Shown here one piece after another: positions 20,032 to 27,961 of a stretch of 64,000 nt of DNA (the stretch's first letter is position 1; every line of letters starts with the position of its first letter). A model generated the notes under the pieces. It searched no databases. It saw only the letters and a program-made list of their open reading frames with translations, and was not told the DNA's origin. The position numbers and the translations under genes were made by a program. The stretch covers positions 62,001 to 126,000 of IMG/VR virus record IMGVR_UViG_3300037348_000049. One strand, given 5' to 3'. The stretch comes from a virus.

Positions 20032-20766
20032 GTGAATAATGAAATCAAGTTCAGAGACGATATGACCGTTCAGCTCGTACAGAGCATGGGAGACGACATG
20101 TCTGTTGTAAACGCTGCCCGTGTATCTACAATTGGGGACGCTGCTAGCCCCGGTGAAAATAACTACGCATCAGGTGACCTCTCCTCTAAGGATAGAGGGC
20201 TAATTAATTACCTCATGCGTGATCGTCACGGTACCCCTTTTGAGCACAACGCTTTTACGTTTTTTGTCGAGGCTCCAATCTTTGTCTTCCGTGAATTCAT
20301 GAGACACCGAGTCGCAAGCTACAACGAGGAATCCGGTCGCTATAAGGAATTGGCTCCCGTGTTCTATATCCCAAACGAAGAGAGAAAGCTTGTTCAGGTT
20401 GGTAAACCTGGGGCCTACACCTTCGAAGAGGGTACTTATGATCAAAAGAAACTAGTACCAGCTGCTATGAAGCGTGCTGTAAAAGAGTCATACATTGCAT
20501 ATCAGGAGATGCTGGATAAAGGTGTTGCCCGTGAAGTTGCTAGAGGCGTCCTCCCAGTGAACATTTATAGCTCTATGTTTGTGACCATGAATGCCAGAGC
20601 TCTTATGAACTTCCTCTCACTACGTACTATGCGAGAAGGGACAATGTTCCCCTCTTACCCTCAGAGGGAGATAGAAATGGTTGCAGAGATAATGGAAGAC
20701 CTCTTTGCGGAGAAGATGCCAGTTACATACGAAACTTTTAACAAGAATGGTAGAGTAGCACCTTAA
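20032..20766 (+). CDS. thyX: Flavin-dependent thymidylate synthase ThyX
   Basis: 244 residues with the ThyX motif RHRVASYNEESGRY at 91-104 and the FAD/dUMP-binding segment RHGTPFEHNAFTF. It converts dUMP to dTMP with methylene-tetrahydrofolate and NADPH, complementing the phage RNR for dNTP supply. The GTG at 20032 has no ribosome-binding site. A TATAGT at 20019-20024 would start transcription at about 20031, so it may be leaderless, although no -35 box is evident. Confidence 0.97.
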   Translation: MNNEIKFRDDMTVQLVQSMGDDMSVVNAARVSTIGDAASPGENNYASGDLSSKDRGLINYLMRDRHGTPFEHNAFTFFVEAPIFVFREFMRHRVASYNEESGRYKELAPVFYIPNEERKLVQVGKPGAYTFEEGTYDQKKLVPAAMKRAVKESYIAYQEMLDKGVAREVARGVLPVNIYSSMFVTMNARALMNFLSLRTMREGTMFPSYPQREIEMVAEIMEDLFAEKMPVTYETFNKNGRVAP

Positions 20767-20778
20767 GTTATAAGTTGC

Positions 20779-21051
20779 TTATTTTTTGGGGTACTTGCGT
20801 TCTTTATCTGTACCATCAAAGATATAGCCGTCACCGTCACCGTCGCGTGGCAAGTCTTCTTCGAGCTTCTCGTATCGGAAAGGCCAAAAGGTAATCCACC
20901 AAGCAATAAGGGTAAACATGATTAAGTTACCAGTGATTGTCTTGGCATCGCCCTCAAGGACTAGCCAACCGATGATAAGTGCTACTAGTGTCCACGCTTG
21001 ATCGATAGTGTCCTTAAGTAGTTCTTTCAGGAAGTGAAAGATAGTTTTCAT
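20779..21051 (-). CDS. Small membrane protein with DGDGDG tail motif
   Basis: 90 residues: an amphipathic N-terminal helix, two hydrophobic segments (AWTLVALIIGWLVLEG and NLIMFTLIAWWITFWPF), then a soluble tail, DGDGDGYIFDGTDKER. The tail looks like a calcium-binding loop and recurs in an unrelated gene at 35421-35726. Holin-like topology is possible. It converges with thyX and is followed by another minus-strand gene. Confidence 0.6.
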   Translation of the reverse strand: MKTIFHFLKELLKDTIDQAWTLVALIIGWLVLEGDAKTITGNLIMFTLIAWWITFWPFRYEKLEEDLPRDGDGDGYIFDGTDKERKYPKK

Positions 21052-21098
21052 TTATAGATTACTTTCTGCTCGTTTGATTTTTAGAAGGCCGAAGTACA

Positions 21099-23126
21099 TT
21101 ATTTAGATCTCTTTACTGTTCTGGATCGGGACGAAGTTCCACTGGATGAGGCAAAGGCGGAAGAGGTGGCAGCGGCGGTTGCTGCAGTCTGTGCGACTGT
21201 GCTAACTATGACTGCTGCTACAACTACTTCCTCTGACTCTTCGCGAACTTCTGGGGACATGTCTGCTCCGAGGTTTCCTATGTCGTTAAAGACTTCAAGA
21301 ACTGCTGCTGTTGCTGCACCAACTAGAGGAATCGCTGCAAGCTCTTTTGGCATCTCGGGGTCGTCAGCCTCGGCAACTATCGACAGAGCTTCAAGGGCTG
21401 CTTCGTAAACTATAGATCCCTGTGGCGCAGTTTGGAAAGCCTGGAAAGCTGCTTCCTTAACTGAGGTCTGTTGCTCGTTAGTTAAAATCCGGGGATTCTT
21501 AATCTGTGCAATTTCTCTAACCGCTGCTTTAATGTTCTCTGCTGTAACTGGCTCTTTAATCTCTACAACAACTGGCTCCTTTTTAGGCTTTGGGGTTGCA
21601 ACTTTTGTCGCGGTGGGGGTAGGTTTGGCCGTAGGCGTATTAAAAATAGGGGGGACTGTATCCAGAGTGGCTATGGGTTTTGAAGTCGGGGCTGGGGTGG
21701 ACTGTGGAGTCTGCTTTGTTTTTGTTGGTGTGGGTGTGGAGGTCGGAGTGGGGGTCGGAGTGGGGGTCGGCTTAACAGGATTAGAGTCAAGGATAGGGTC
21801 ATTTTTCTTTACTGGCTCTTGAGTATTAGTTGGGGTCGGTGTCGGTGTCGGTGTCGGGGTTGGGGTTGGGATTGGATCTGCGGTCTGGGTTGGAGGTTGC
21901 AACTGTGTTGGAGGTTGAGTCGGTGTGGGTGTGAGTGTTGGGGTCAATGTCGGAGTCGGGGTCGGAGTTGGCTCTTGAGTTGGCTCTTGAGTTGGGGTGG
22001 GGGCTGGCCCGGCAACTATAAAGTCTGCAGTGACAGATTGTGGAGAGTAGACAGCGAACGAATCGTTATCTCCGCGAATTTTAAATGTATAGAGAATATC
22101 TAGCCCGCCCGTGGATTCAAACAAAGACCTTGACAGAGTGAAAGTCTCCACATCACCAATGGCGGCCACTGCCCAATTGTTGAAAAATACTGCGTAGCGC
22201 TCTACTGGTGTCCAACCCGTAGCCGATCTATCCCAACTAAGAGTTACGTCTCCGCTTGTAGTATCTTGTGTCACTGCTAGATTCTGCGGTTCGGCGATTG
22301 TCCGATTAGGTAGTTCGTATAATGCGTCAGCATTAGCCTGGGTAGTTGCGTTAAGCGATATATTGAAATCTGTGGACGCTTGGTTAAAAGTTATTACTGC
22401 TTGATCTCTAACTGTTTCTAAGTTTGTTGTAGTGTCTGGGTTGGACTCGTAATCATAACTAGTAGTTGCGTCAACAAGATTAGAACCCGCGGTGTTCTTT
22501 GCATCGTTAGCTAAGATGACATCAGCGTCTAATGAATCAACGAGTGCTTGAGCAACTAAGAAAGTTTGGTAGGCAGCATCTGAGTTAGTGAAGTCTCCGG
22601 TGGACGTGTCACTATCTAACGCTGCTTGATACTCGGAGTAGGCAGTATCTCTATCTAGCTCTGCCTGCAAGTAGTCTGAGTAGAATCCATCGTAAATAAC
22701 TACTGCATCATCAAAAGTTGTTTGAGCTGTATCCCGAGAACTTAATGCAGCACTTATAACGAACGGCTGAGCGTTAACCGCTAGCTCTGCAGTATCAGCT
22801 ACGCTACCTGTCGAGTCGTAAGTGCTAACTGCTAAAGACAGAGAAGAGACTGCAGAAGAAAAAGATGACACTGCGGCGGTTGCTGCGTCAAGTTCCGGTA
22901 AATCATCGGGAGTGTAAGTTTGATAGTAAGTAGCTACATCGTTCAGTGTTGACTGGTAAGTTGAGAGATCCTGCTGCTGGGCCGATAAGTTCTGCTGGGG
23001 TGTCGCACTTCCAGACGCGCTTAGTACTGGCCATAGTGCTGGAATGAAAGCAAAAGATATTGCTACATAGATGCGTGTCGATATGGCAAACTTACTACGA
23101 CCACTACTCCGGTTTTTTCTAATCAA
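21099..23126 (-). CDS. Exported Pro/Thr-rich protein with coiled coil and FN3-like domain
   Basis: 675 residues. Order: basic N-terminus and signal/anchor (about 17-42, IYVAISFAFIPALWPVLSAS); a long Gln/Thr/Asp-rich helical region (45-275) with heptad-like spacing; a fibronectin-III-like domain (about 280-372, TSGDVTLSWDRSATG); a PT repeat linker (375-508, TPTPTPTPTPTPT); a helical domain; a C-terminal hydrophobic segment (about 635-655); and a basic tail. The PT linker is encoded by GT-rich tandem repeats near 21720-21985. A cell-surface-exposed protein is likely, perhaps altering the infected host's envelope. No close family recognised. Confidence 0.75.
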   Translation of the reverse strand: MIRKNRSSGRSKFAISTRIYVAISFAFIPALWPVLSASGSATPQQNLSAQQQDLSTYQSTLNDVATYYQTYTPDDLPELDAATAAVSSFSSAVSSLSLAVSTYDSTGSVADTAELAVNAQPFVISAALSSRDTAQTTFDDAVVIYDGFYSDYLQAELDRDTAYSEYQAALDSDTSTGDFTNSDAAYQTFLVAQALVDSLDADVILANDAKNTAGSNLVDATTSYDYESNPDTTTNLETVRDQAVITFNQASTDFNISLNATTQANADALYELPNRTIAEPQNLAVTQDTTSGDVTLSWDRSATGWTPVERYAVFFNNWAVAAIGDVETFTLSRSLFESTGGLDILYTFKIRGDNDSFAVYSPQSVTADFIVAGPAPTPTQEPTQEPTPTPTPTLTPTLTPTPTQPPTQLQPPTQTADPIPTPTPTPTPTPTPTNTQEPVKKNDPILDSNPVKPTPTPTPTPTSTPTPTKTKQTPQSTPAPTSKPIATLDTVPPIFNTPTAKPTPTATKVATPKPKKEPVVVEIKEPVTAENIKAAVREIAQIKNPRILTNEQQTSVKEAAFQAFQTAPQGSIVYEAALEALSIVAEADDPEMPKELAAIPLVGAATAAVLEVFNDIGNLGADMSPEVREESEEVVVAAVIVSTVAQTAATAAATSSAFASSSGTSSRSRTVKRSK

Positions 23127-23295
23127 TCTGAGGCCTTGTATGCTTGGCCCTCCCCAGGGAGCTAATTAATTTTATCAGATTTACGGGTTTTCGATTAGAG
23201 CTTGAGAAGTTGCAGAGTATTGATAGACTATTTGCATCGTTAAGATAAAAAATGCAAAATTGATTGAGATTACTTAGAGATGGTAGAGTGGCACA

Positions 23296-23616
23296 ATGAG
23301 CCTAAATGACTTTGAAAACGTAAACATACCCGAGGATAAACCTGACTCAGAGGTAATAACTATAGACACTTCTGACTATCTGGCAAAAAAAGAGCTGATG
23401 CTAACTTCCTTAGATTCTCTAGTTGACAGCTCCGCGCAAGTGGGTTTTGAAATCGGAGAATCAGCGGCCTACGCAACAATATTCACGTTGATTGATTCTT
23501 TTACTGAGAAATTAGAATCTAGCGAAACTGATGCAATCAAGACTCTTGCTATACTCAAGGAGATGATTATCCAAGATCGTAGTCAAAATCTAGAAGAAAC
23601 TGCTGAAGACGATTAA
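23296..23616 (+). CDS. Small acidic helical protein
   Basis: 106 residues, acidic. It contains GFEIGESAAYATIFTLIDSF, a layout shared with the 23741 product (IGLEIGIHQERSRVLSEL). No family recognised. It starts a plus-strand cluster of small genes after a 169-base gap. Confidence 0.6.
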   Translation: MSLNDFENVNIPEDKPDSEVITIDTSDYLAKKELMLTSLDSLVDSSAQVGFEIGESAAYATIFTLIDSFTEKLESSETDAIKTLAILKEMIIQDRSQNLEETAEDD

Positions 23617-23625
23617 CAAGATTTT

Positions 23626-23700
23626 CCGCCTCTAGTTCAAGGGCAGAGCAGCGTTGGAGTTATCTAGCGTGGGTTCCTGGTTCGAATCCAGGGGGGCGGA
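23626..23700 (+). tRNA. tRNA-like gene with atypical anticodon arm
   Basis: Acceptor stem CCGCCTC (23626-23632) pairs with GGGGCGG (23693-23699), discriminator A, no encoded CCA. The D arm is GTTC/GAGC and the T arm is CCTGG-TTCGAAT-CCAGG, which is canonical. The anticodon arm (23651-23670) does not give a 5-bp stem with a 7-base loop: GCGTT pairs with AGCGT, leaving a 10-base loop, or a 7-bp stem with a 6-base loop. No anticodon can be assigned. It may be an unusual or decayed tRNA, or an attachment-site remnant. Confidence 0.6.
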
Positions 23701-23740
23701 CTTTAAGGTATAATTATGTGTACTGCTAATGAAAGGCTAA

Positions 23741-23986
23741 GTGTTGAGCTCTGATCTAAACGAGGGAACAGTGACTGAAGCAAACCTGTCAGGTATTATG
23801 CAGAGTAAGGTTGATGTGGAAAGGGCTCTAAGTTCTGCTTATGATGCTGCTGCGGCTATTGGTCTAGAAATTGGAATCCATCAAGAAAGGTCCAGAGTCC
23901 TTTCGGAACTTGAATTGCTATACTCAAATGTAGAAGACACTAGTCTTCGCGAAATGATTGCCCACATAAAAATCTTAGTAGGGTAG
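23741..23986 (+). CDS. Small helical hypothetical protein
   Basis: 81 residues from a GTG preceded by GAAAGG. The central AAAIGLEIGIHQERSRVLSEL resembles the core of the 23296 product and other ERxRxL small proteins in this cluster. Function unknown. Confidence 0.6.
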   Translation: MLSSDLNEGTVTEANLSGIMQSKVDVERALSSAYDAAAAIGLEIGIHQERSRVLSELELLYSNVEDTSLREMIAHIKILVG

Positions 23987-24003
23987 TACACTTAGGAGTA
24001 ATC

Positions 24004-24318
24004 ATGATTAAACTTGAAGAAGTAAACTATAACAACCAGGTTTCTTTGCTGACATATTTACATCAGAGGGAGATTCTGGACACTCCTACGCAAGGTTTCT
24101 ACGTTCCACTTTTCTCCCAGTATGGAAAAGAAATACAGCAGTGCCACCAAGTAACTTACCGACTATTGCCAAGGCCTGAGTACCACATGGGAACAGTTGA
24201 GACAGCTTATAAAGCTCTTTTGAGGTTGCACGACATGGTTTTTGATGTAGAGGCTAAGCATTATTGGGATTTAGAGCAGCTAGAGTCGGACTCCCTAGTC
24301 TACAAGGCAAATAGGTAA
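24004..24318 (+). CDS. Hypothetical protein
   Basis: 104 residues, mixed alpha/beta, with CHQVTYRLLPRPEYHMG in the middle. AGGAG precedes the ATG. It lies 17 bases after the previous gene and 2 before the next. No family recognised. Confidence 0.6.
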   Translation: MIKLEEVNYNNQVSLLTYLHQREILDTPTQGFYVPLFSQYGKEIQQCHQVTYRLLPRPEYHMGTVETAYKALLRLHDMVFDVEAKHYWDLEQLESDSLVYKANR

Positions 24319-24320
24319 GC

Positions 24321-24593
24321 ATGTCTACAATGCAATGCGAGCATGGGATTGCTCACTCTGGAGAGGTGCACGCTGGGTGTGATGGGTGCTGTGCAATATT
24401 TGAGGGTTGGATAATCTCTGAAAGACAACGCATGATGGGTCTAATTGAAGATATGGGTCTAATTCTTGCAAGACGAGACACCGGCGTAGAGGTGGGAGAA
24501 AAAATTTACGACGCTGTTTATGGTGCTCTCCAGCCCGAAGATGCGGAACAGGTCCAAACAGAATTTGATTCTGGGGAATTTGACGCTGAGTAA
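24321..24593 (+). CDS. Small Cys/His protein with ERxR helix
   Basis: 90 residues. The N-terminal half has CEHGIAHSGEVHAGCDGCC, a possible zinc site, followed by ISERQRMMGLIEDMG. This is the same two-part plan (zinc knuckle then ERxRxxxLI helix) as the 25012 product. Function unknown. Confidence 0.6.
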   Translation: MSTMQCEHGIAHSGEVHAGCDGCCAIFEGWIISERQRMMGLIEDMGLILARRDTGVEVGEKIYDAVYGALQPEDAEQVQTEFDSGEFDAE

Positions 24594-24643
24594 ATAATCT
24601 GTTACTATCTATCTCACCAACACAAAAGAGAAAGAATAGACAG

Positions 24644-24796
24644 ATGAGTGATTTTGAATATAGAGATAACCAGGTTTCCGAAATCTATGCGAAGCTAGAA
24701 GTAGCTAAAATGTTAATCAAGCTTGGCACAGAAATGGCTGAGCAGGCTACAACCGATATTCAATTTTATAGGATAACTAATGACTCAAATAAATAG
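24644..24796 (+). CDS. Small helical hypothetical protein
   Basis: 50 residues from ATG 24644, with GAGAAAG-type purine-rich sequence upstream. It is mostly helical (VSEIYAKLEVAKMLIKLGTE). It overlaps the following HTH gene by 17 bases. Supported by position and the start context only. Confidence 0.5.
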   Translation: MSDFEYRDNQVSEIYAKLEVAKMLIKLGTEMAEQATTDIQFYRITNDSNK

Positions 24797-25019
24797 GACT
24801 AAGGGCCCTCTGATATCAATCAGTGATGCTGCAAAGATGGGAGATGTCAGTCAAGAAACTATAAGAAAATACGTCAAGCAAGGCATACTGGAGACAGAAT
24901 TTGACGGAGGGATGATTTACTATCGTGAACTACTTAAGGCATCCTGGGAGACGAAACAACGCCACATGATTAGTAATGCTGGTGACAATAATTACAGGAG
25001 GCAACAAAATAATGTCTGA
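24780..25019 (+). CDS. MerR/excisionase-type HTH protein A
   Basis: 79 residues. A winged-helix DNA-binding domain: ISISDAAKMGDVSQETIRKY followed by the wing FDGGMIYYRELLKASW. It is clearly paralogous to the gene at 26908. Such proteins act as excisionases or small repressors. It overlaps both neighbours. Confidence 0.75.
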   Translation: MTQINRTKGPLISISDAAKMGDVSQETIRKYVKQGILETEFDGGMIYYRELLKASWETKQRHMISNAGDNNYRRQQNNV

Positions 25020-25218
25020 GTGTGATCTACACGACTGGTACTTTGATGCAGATGATGATATAGGATGCCCCGTATGTTACGGGATCTCTATAGAGCGTAA
25101 ACGGATTATTGATCTAATGTATGTGAAAGCTGCTAATCGTAATATCTTTGAGGCCCTAGAGCATCCGTACTCTGCGAAAGAGCTAGAGGATATGATCAGG
25201 GAGGGACAAGATGACTGA
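25012..25218 (+). CDS. Small zinc-knuckle protein with ERxR helix
   Basis: 68 residues from ATG 25012, chosen because a perfect AGGAGG lies at 24996-25001; an in-frame upstream start lacks one. It contains CDLHDWYFDADDDIGCPVC then ERKRIIDLM. The next gene overlaps its last 8 bases. Confidence 0.65.
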   Translation: MSECDLHDWYFDADDDIGCPVCYGISIERKRIIDLMYVKAANRNIFEALEHPYSAKELEDMIREGQDD

Positions 25219-25489
25219 GCCAAACGAATACCTAGGCTCACTTGATCCGGATGAGTTCCAGGCGGAGGAAGATTTCTTAAACAACCACTGGGCCAACGAC
25301 ATGCTTGACGCTCCGCACGCTTTGATTGCGGTCATAGAGACCAAGATAGCCAGAGCGGTAATTGCAGAGCGTAACGAAATATACAAAGAGATTGATAAGC
25401 ACTTTCGGCTATTTGACGGAGAATCAATTTCGCACAAAATCAGCGAAGCGGAGCTTATAACGTTGATAAATGAGGCACCACATGACTAA
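25211..25489 (+). CDS. Acidic hypothetical protein
   Basis: 92 residues, acidic N-terminus (LDPDEFQAEEDFLNN), helical centre with ARAVIAERNEIYKEI. Overlaps neighbours by 8 bases on each side. No family recognised. Confidence 0.6.
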   Translation: MTEPNEYLGSLDPDEFQAEEDFLNNHWANDMLDAPHALIAVIETKIARAVIAERNEIYKEIDKHFRLFDGESISHKISEAELITLINEAPHD

Positions 25490-25634
25490 GCAAGCGTTCG
25501 GAAATCCCGAACAGTTCAAGTTGTACAAGATGTACAAGTCAGCAAAATGTCACACTAAACGCCGATTTGTCCTGCATACTTTGCACCTAAATACCACTTA
25601 TGTCCAAACTATAACGTTTTCGTTATCCTTTTGA
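25482..25634 (+). CDS. Small basic hypothetical protein
   Basis: 50 residues from the ATG inside the previous gene's end (8-base overlap). Basic N-terminal half (FKLYKMYKSAKCHTKRRF). The stop lies in the operator-like palindrome region. Weak evidence: an open frame in the expected overlap position. Confidence 0.4.
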   Translation: MTKQAFGNPEQFKLYKMYKSAKCHTKRRFVLHTLHLNTTYVQTITFSLSF

Positions 25635-25671
25635 CAGTCCACTAAAGTGGAGAAACTTCCACTAAAGTGGA
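25611..25671 (+). promoter_or_regulatory. Operator-like cluster of palindromes
   Basis: ATAACG-TTTT-CGTTAT at 25611-25626, then TTGACA at 25631-25636, then TCCACTAAAGTGGA at 25638-25651 and again at 25658-25671, exactly 20 bases apart (two helical turns). Two copies on one DNA face upstream of the gene at 25700 look like a repressor or activator binding array. Confidence 0.6.
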
Positions 25672-25699
25672 CGAACCTGGTATTAGAGAGGAGATGGTA

Positions 25700-25966
25700 A
25701 TGACTGATCAAGAGCAGAAAGATAAATCTGCATGGCACATCATCGAGCACCTACACCCCGACACTCAGGTTGCGGTTCGGTATGCGATCGAACGAGCCAA
25801 AATTGAAGAGGGTTTTCAAGTAGCTCACATGTTGCAGCAAGACTACGAGCTGGGCATCCAAGAAGAGCGTAAACGCATACTTGACATATTGATAGCAAAC
25901 TGCAATACTTATCACACAGCGTTAATGGGTTGTGAGTGCTCAGTGCAGATTGAACTTATAGGCTAA
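25700..25966 (+). CDS. Small helical protein of the ERxR type
   Basis: 88 residues from ATG 25700 (AGAGGAG 7 bases upstream). It contains HIIEHLHPDTQVAVRYAIER and LGIQEERKRILDILI, with Cys residues near the end. It resembles other small regulatory-looking proteins of this cluster. The palindromic repeats upstream suggest it is regulated separately. Confidence 0.6.
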   Translation: MTDQEQKDKSAWHIIEHLHPDTQVAVRYAIERAKIEEGFQVAHMLQQDYELGIQEERKRILDILIANCNTYHTALMGCECSVQIELIG

Positions 25967-26001
25967 AACGCAAATAATCATTTTTAACTATAAGGAGAGA
26001 A

Positions 26002-26571
26002 ATGAGCTTCCTATATATAGGACTAGATGGAGAGATGTCCTCCAGTGAGCTGGCTGAAGGCGGTAAGCTGATTCAGATTGGCCTGTTCACTCAGGACGGG
26101 TACCAACTCTCTATGAAGATAAATCCAGGTGAGTGCCAGTGGTCAGAGCGCGCCTTTGAGGTTCACGGCATAACACTAGAGTCTCTACAAAGTGCGCCTT
26201 TGCCAGATGAGGTTGACAGTCAAGTTTACGATTGGTTGATTGCAGTAGGAGTTGATACTAACAGCAGGGGTAAAACTATCCCTGTCGGGTTTAACGTTGG
26301 CGCATTTGACATGCCCTTTGTGAAGGACTCGCTGCCCAAAAGCTATTCCCTATTCTCTAGGAGGACAGTAGATCTAAACGCGCTATGTTTCGCGCTGGAT
26401 TACAAAGAAGAAAACGGAATGCCCGTAAAAGCCGCGACTTGGAAGAAACGCGCGAAGGCTTATGCCATTGAAAAGATTGGTACAGAAAATCAGCACGATG
26501 CTGGTTGGGATGCAGAGATGCACTATTATTGCTGGGAATTTTTGAAAGGAATCATAAATAATGAACGATGA
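26002..26571 (+). CDS. DEDDh-type 3'-5' exonuclease
   Basis: 189 residues. Exo I is IGLDGEM (Asp9, Glu11), Exo II is GFNVGAFDMPF, and Exo III is QHDAGWDAEM (His and Asp). The RNase T/oligoribonuclease fold suggests degradation of short RNA or single-stranded DNA ends. AAGGAGAG precedes the ATG. It overlaps the next gene by 11 bases. Confidence 0.88.
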   Translation: MSFLYIGLDGEMSSSELAEGGKLIQIGLFTQDGYQLSMKINPGECQWSERAFEVHGITLESLQSAPLPDEVDSQVYDWLIAVGVDTNSRGKTIPVGFNVGAFDMPFVKDSLPKSYSLFSRRTVDLNALCFALDYKEENGMPVKAATWKKRAKAYAIEKIGTENQHDAGWDAEMHYYCWEFLKGIINNER

Positions 26572-26911
26572 AACAGAGACAATTGTACTTTCACTTAATC
26601 TATTGGTAGTCTCAGTGGTTACAATATTTGCACAACTAAGCGAGAAGAAAAGGCTTAAAAAAATTAATACTTGGGCTAATGATCGGATGGCAGAGATGGA
26701 GGGTCCTATGAAAATACTGGCAGCCCACGCTAAGCTAACTAAGGTCTACAAGGCACATCAGAGCGGTAGGTTAACTGAGATGATGCTTGCACTCGATATT
26801 GATGTTAACGATCCTCTCTTTAATGGGATGAGTCTCAGTGAGTTCGACGGTATAGTTGCAGTCCGTGTTGCGGATCTTAAGCGTGTAATAACGAATGAAA
26901 GTAATCAATGA
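26561..26911 (+). CDS. Membrane-anchored hypothetical protein
   Basis: 116 residues. One N-terminal hydrophobic segment (about 8-25, IVLSLNLLVVSVVTIFAQL), then a basic helix and a soluble domain with MLALDIDVNDPLFNGM. ATGA overlap with the downstream HTH gene. Unknown role. Confidence 0.6.
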   Translation: MNDETETIVLSLNLLVVSVVTIFAQLSEKKRLKKINTWANDRMAEMEGPMKILAAHAKLTKVYKAHQSGRLTEMMLALDIDVNDPLFNGMSLSEFDGIVAVRVADLKRVITNESNQ

Positions 26912-27132
26912 TAAATAAAACTAGCGGGCCACTACTAAGCCTGGAAGACGCCTGCAAGATGGCAAACATAACTAAAACAAGTTTATATAGTTATGTGTCT
27001 TTGGGCTATCTGAAACTTGAGTTTGACGGGGGGATGGTCTACTATCGAGATCTCTTACGTGCCTCTTGGATAGCAAAACAAAATCAGATTGCAAATGGTA
27101 AAAGAAGTGCCTATGGTAGGCGAGATAAATAA
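26908..27132 (+). CDS. MerR/excisionase-type HTH protein B
   Basis: 74 residues. LSLEDACKMANITKTSLYSY plus wing FDGGMVYYRDLLRASW; about half the positions match the gene at 24780. Duplicated within 2 kb, suggesting two related DNA-binding specificities. ATG of the next gene overlaps its stop (TAATG). Confidence 0.75.
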   Translation: MINKTSGPLLSLEDACKMANITKTSLYSYVSLGYLKLEFDGGMVYYRDLLRASWIAKQNQIANGKRSAYGRRDK

Positions 27133-27374
27133 TGCCACTACACGTTCAGATTAGACTAAACAGACAGCTGCTCAGCGAGATACATATAGCCAGAGCTGAG
27201 GGTGGAACAGATCCGGATGATATAAATACCTACATCGCTACTACTGGTGAAGAGCCTTTGTGGCTAGAGGGCTACGAAGAGCATGGTGTAAAATTTAAAC
27301 ATCGCTATGGTGATGGTGCAGAGGTTTGCGTTAGGAAAGCACTTGAAGCACTTGAACCATCTATAAAAACATAA
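27132..27374 (+). CDS. Hypothetical protein
   Basis: 80 residues beginning with a beta strand (LHVQIRLNRQLLSEIHIAR), then acidic; ends KHRYGDGAEVCVRKALEAL. Overlaps the HTH gene by one base. The pattern fits a small protein often placed in nucleotide-metabolism clusters, but no family is assigned. Confidence 0.55.
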   Translation: MPLHVQIRLNRQLLSEIHIARAEGGTDPDDINTYIATTGEEPLWLEGYEEHGVKFKHRYGDGAEVCVRKALEALEPSIKT

Positions 27375-27411
27375 AAGCTAGCATCCGTAAAAACATGGAA
27401 ATGAGGTCAAA

Positions 27412-27564
27412 ATGATTAAGTTTAGAAGCTACAGAGATTCTAGCTCTCTAGGTACCCACTATGTATTCGGCATCAACTTGTACGACATGAAAACCCAGCC
27501 AACGCTAGACATTATTATTGGCAAGAGGGTGTTCGTATTCTTCTGTGACAGAAAGACCAAATGA
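27412..27564 (+). CDS. Small beta-rich hypothetical protein
   Basis: 50 residues from ATG 27412 with GAGGTC upstream. Beta strands around THYVFGINLYD and KRVFVFFCDRKTK. Its stop overlaps the next ATG as ATGA. Confidence 0.5.
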   Translation: MIKFRSYRDSSSLGTHYVFGINLYDMKTQPTLDIIIGKRVFVFFCDRKTK

Positions 27565-27824
27565 TAGTCACAACTGAGTCAGGTACGGTGTATAACTTAA
27601 CTGGTGCATTCTGCGTGCGTAATGGGCAATTTGAATTTAGGATTTGGTGGATCTATTGTTTTGACTCTGAGGAAGACATGCCTATGTCCGAAGTACCTCG
27701 ACCGTATGAGAGTGAAGATTCTGGAAGAAGGCTCCCGATTCAGGTTGGTAAGCGCATGTACCTAGGCGGCAAAGACGGCTGGAGGATCTCGACTAAGATA
27801 GTATCAATAGAGGAGACACAATAA
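27561..27824 (+). CDS. Beta-rich hypothetical protein
   Basis: 87 residues: SGTVYNLTGAFCVRNGQFEFRIWW split over two strands, then PIQVGKRMYLGGKDGWRIS. Overlaps neighbours on both sides (ATGA and TAATG). No family recognised. Confidence 0.55.
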   Translation: MIVTTESGTVYNLTGAFCVRNGQFEFRIWWIYCFDSEEDMPMSEVPRPYESEDSGRRLPIQVGKRMYLGGKDGWRISTKIVSIEETQ

Positions 27825-27928
27825 TGGGAGACTTTATGAGAGAACTATTTGGAAGTAGTTGGGCATACTTGCTAGCTATTGCTGGATTACTGATCTGGTG
27901 GGCCGGTCAGAGATTTTGGCGCAAGTAG
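27824..27928 (+). CDS. 34-residue single-pass membrane peptide
   Basis: ATG 27824 with AGAGGAGA upstream. One hydrophobic segment (WAYLLAIAGLLIWWAG) and a basic end (QRFWRK), giving N-out or N-in single-pass topology. Could be a holin-like or regulatory micropeptide. Confidence 0.5.
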   Translation: MGDFMRELFGSSWAYLLAIAGLLIWWAGQRFWRK

Positions 27929-27961
27929 TGAACAGCGGGGACGGATTCGCGGAAGTGTACC

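Noticed and set aside
21166-22103. Plus-strand ORFs opposite the PT-rich gene
   Set aside because: Gly/Val or Gly/Trp-rich translation of the GT repeat; antisense shadow.
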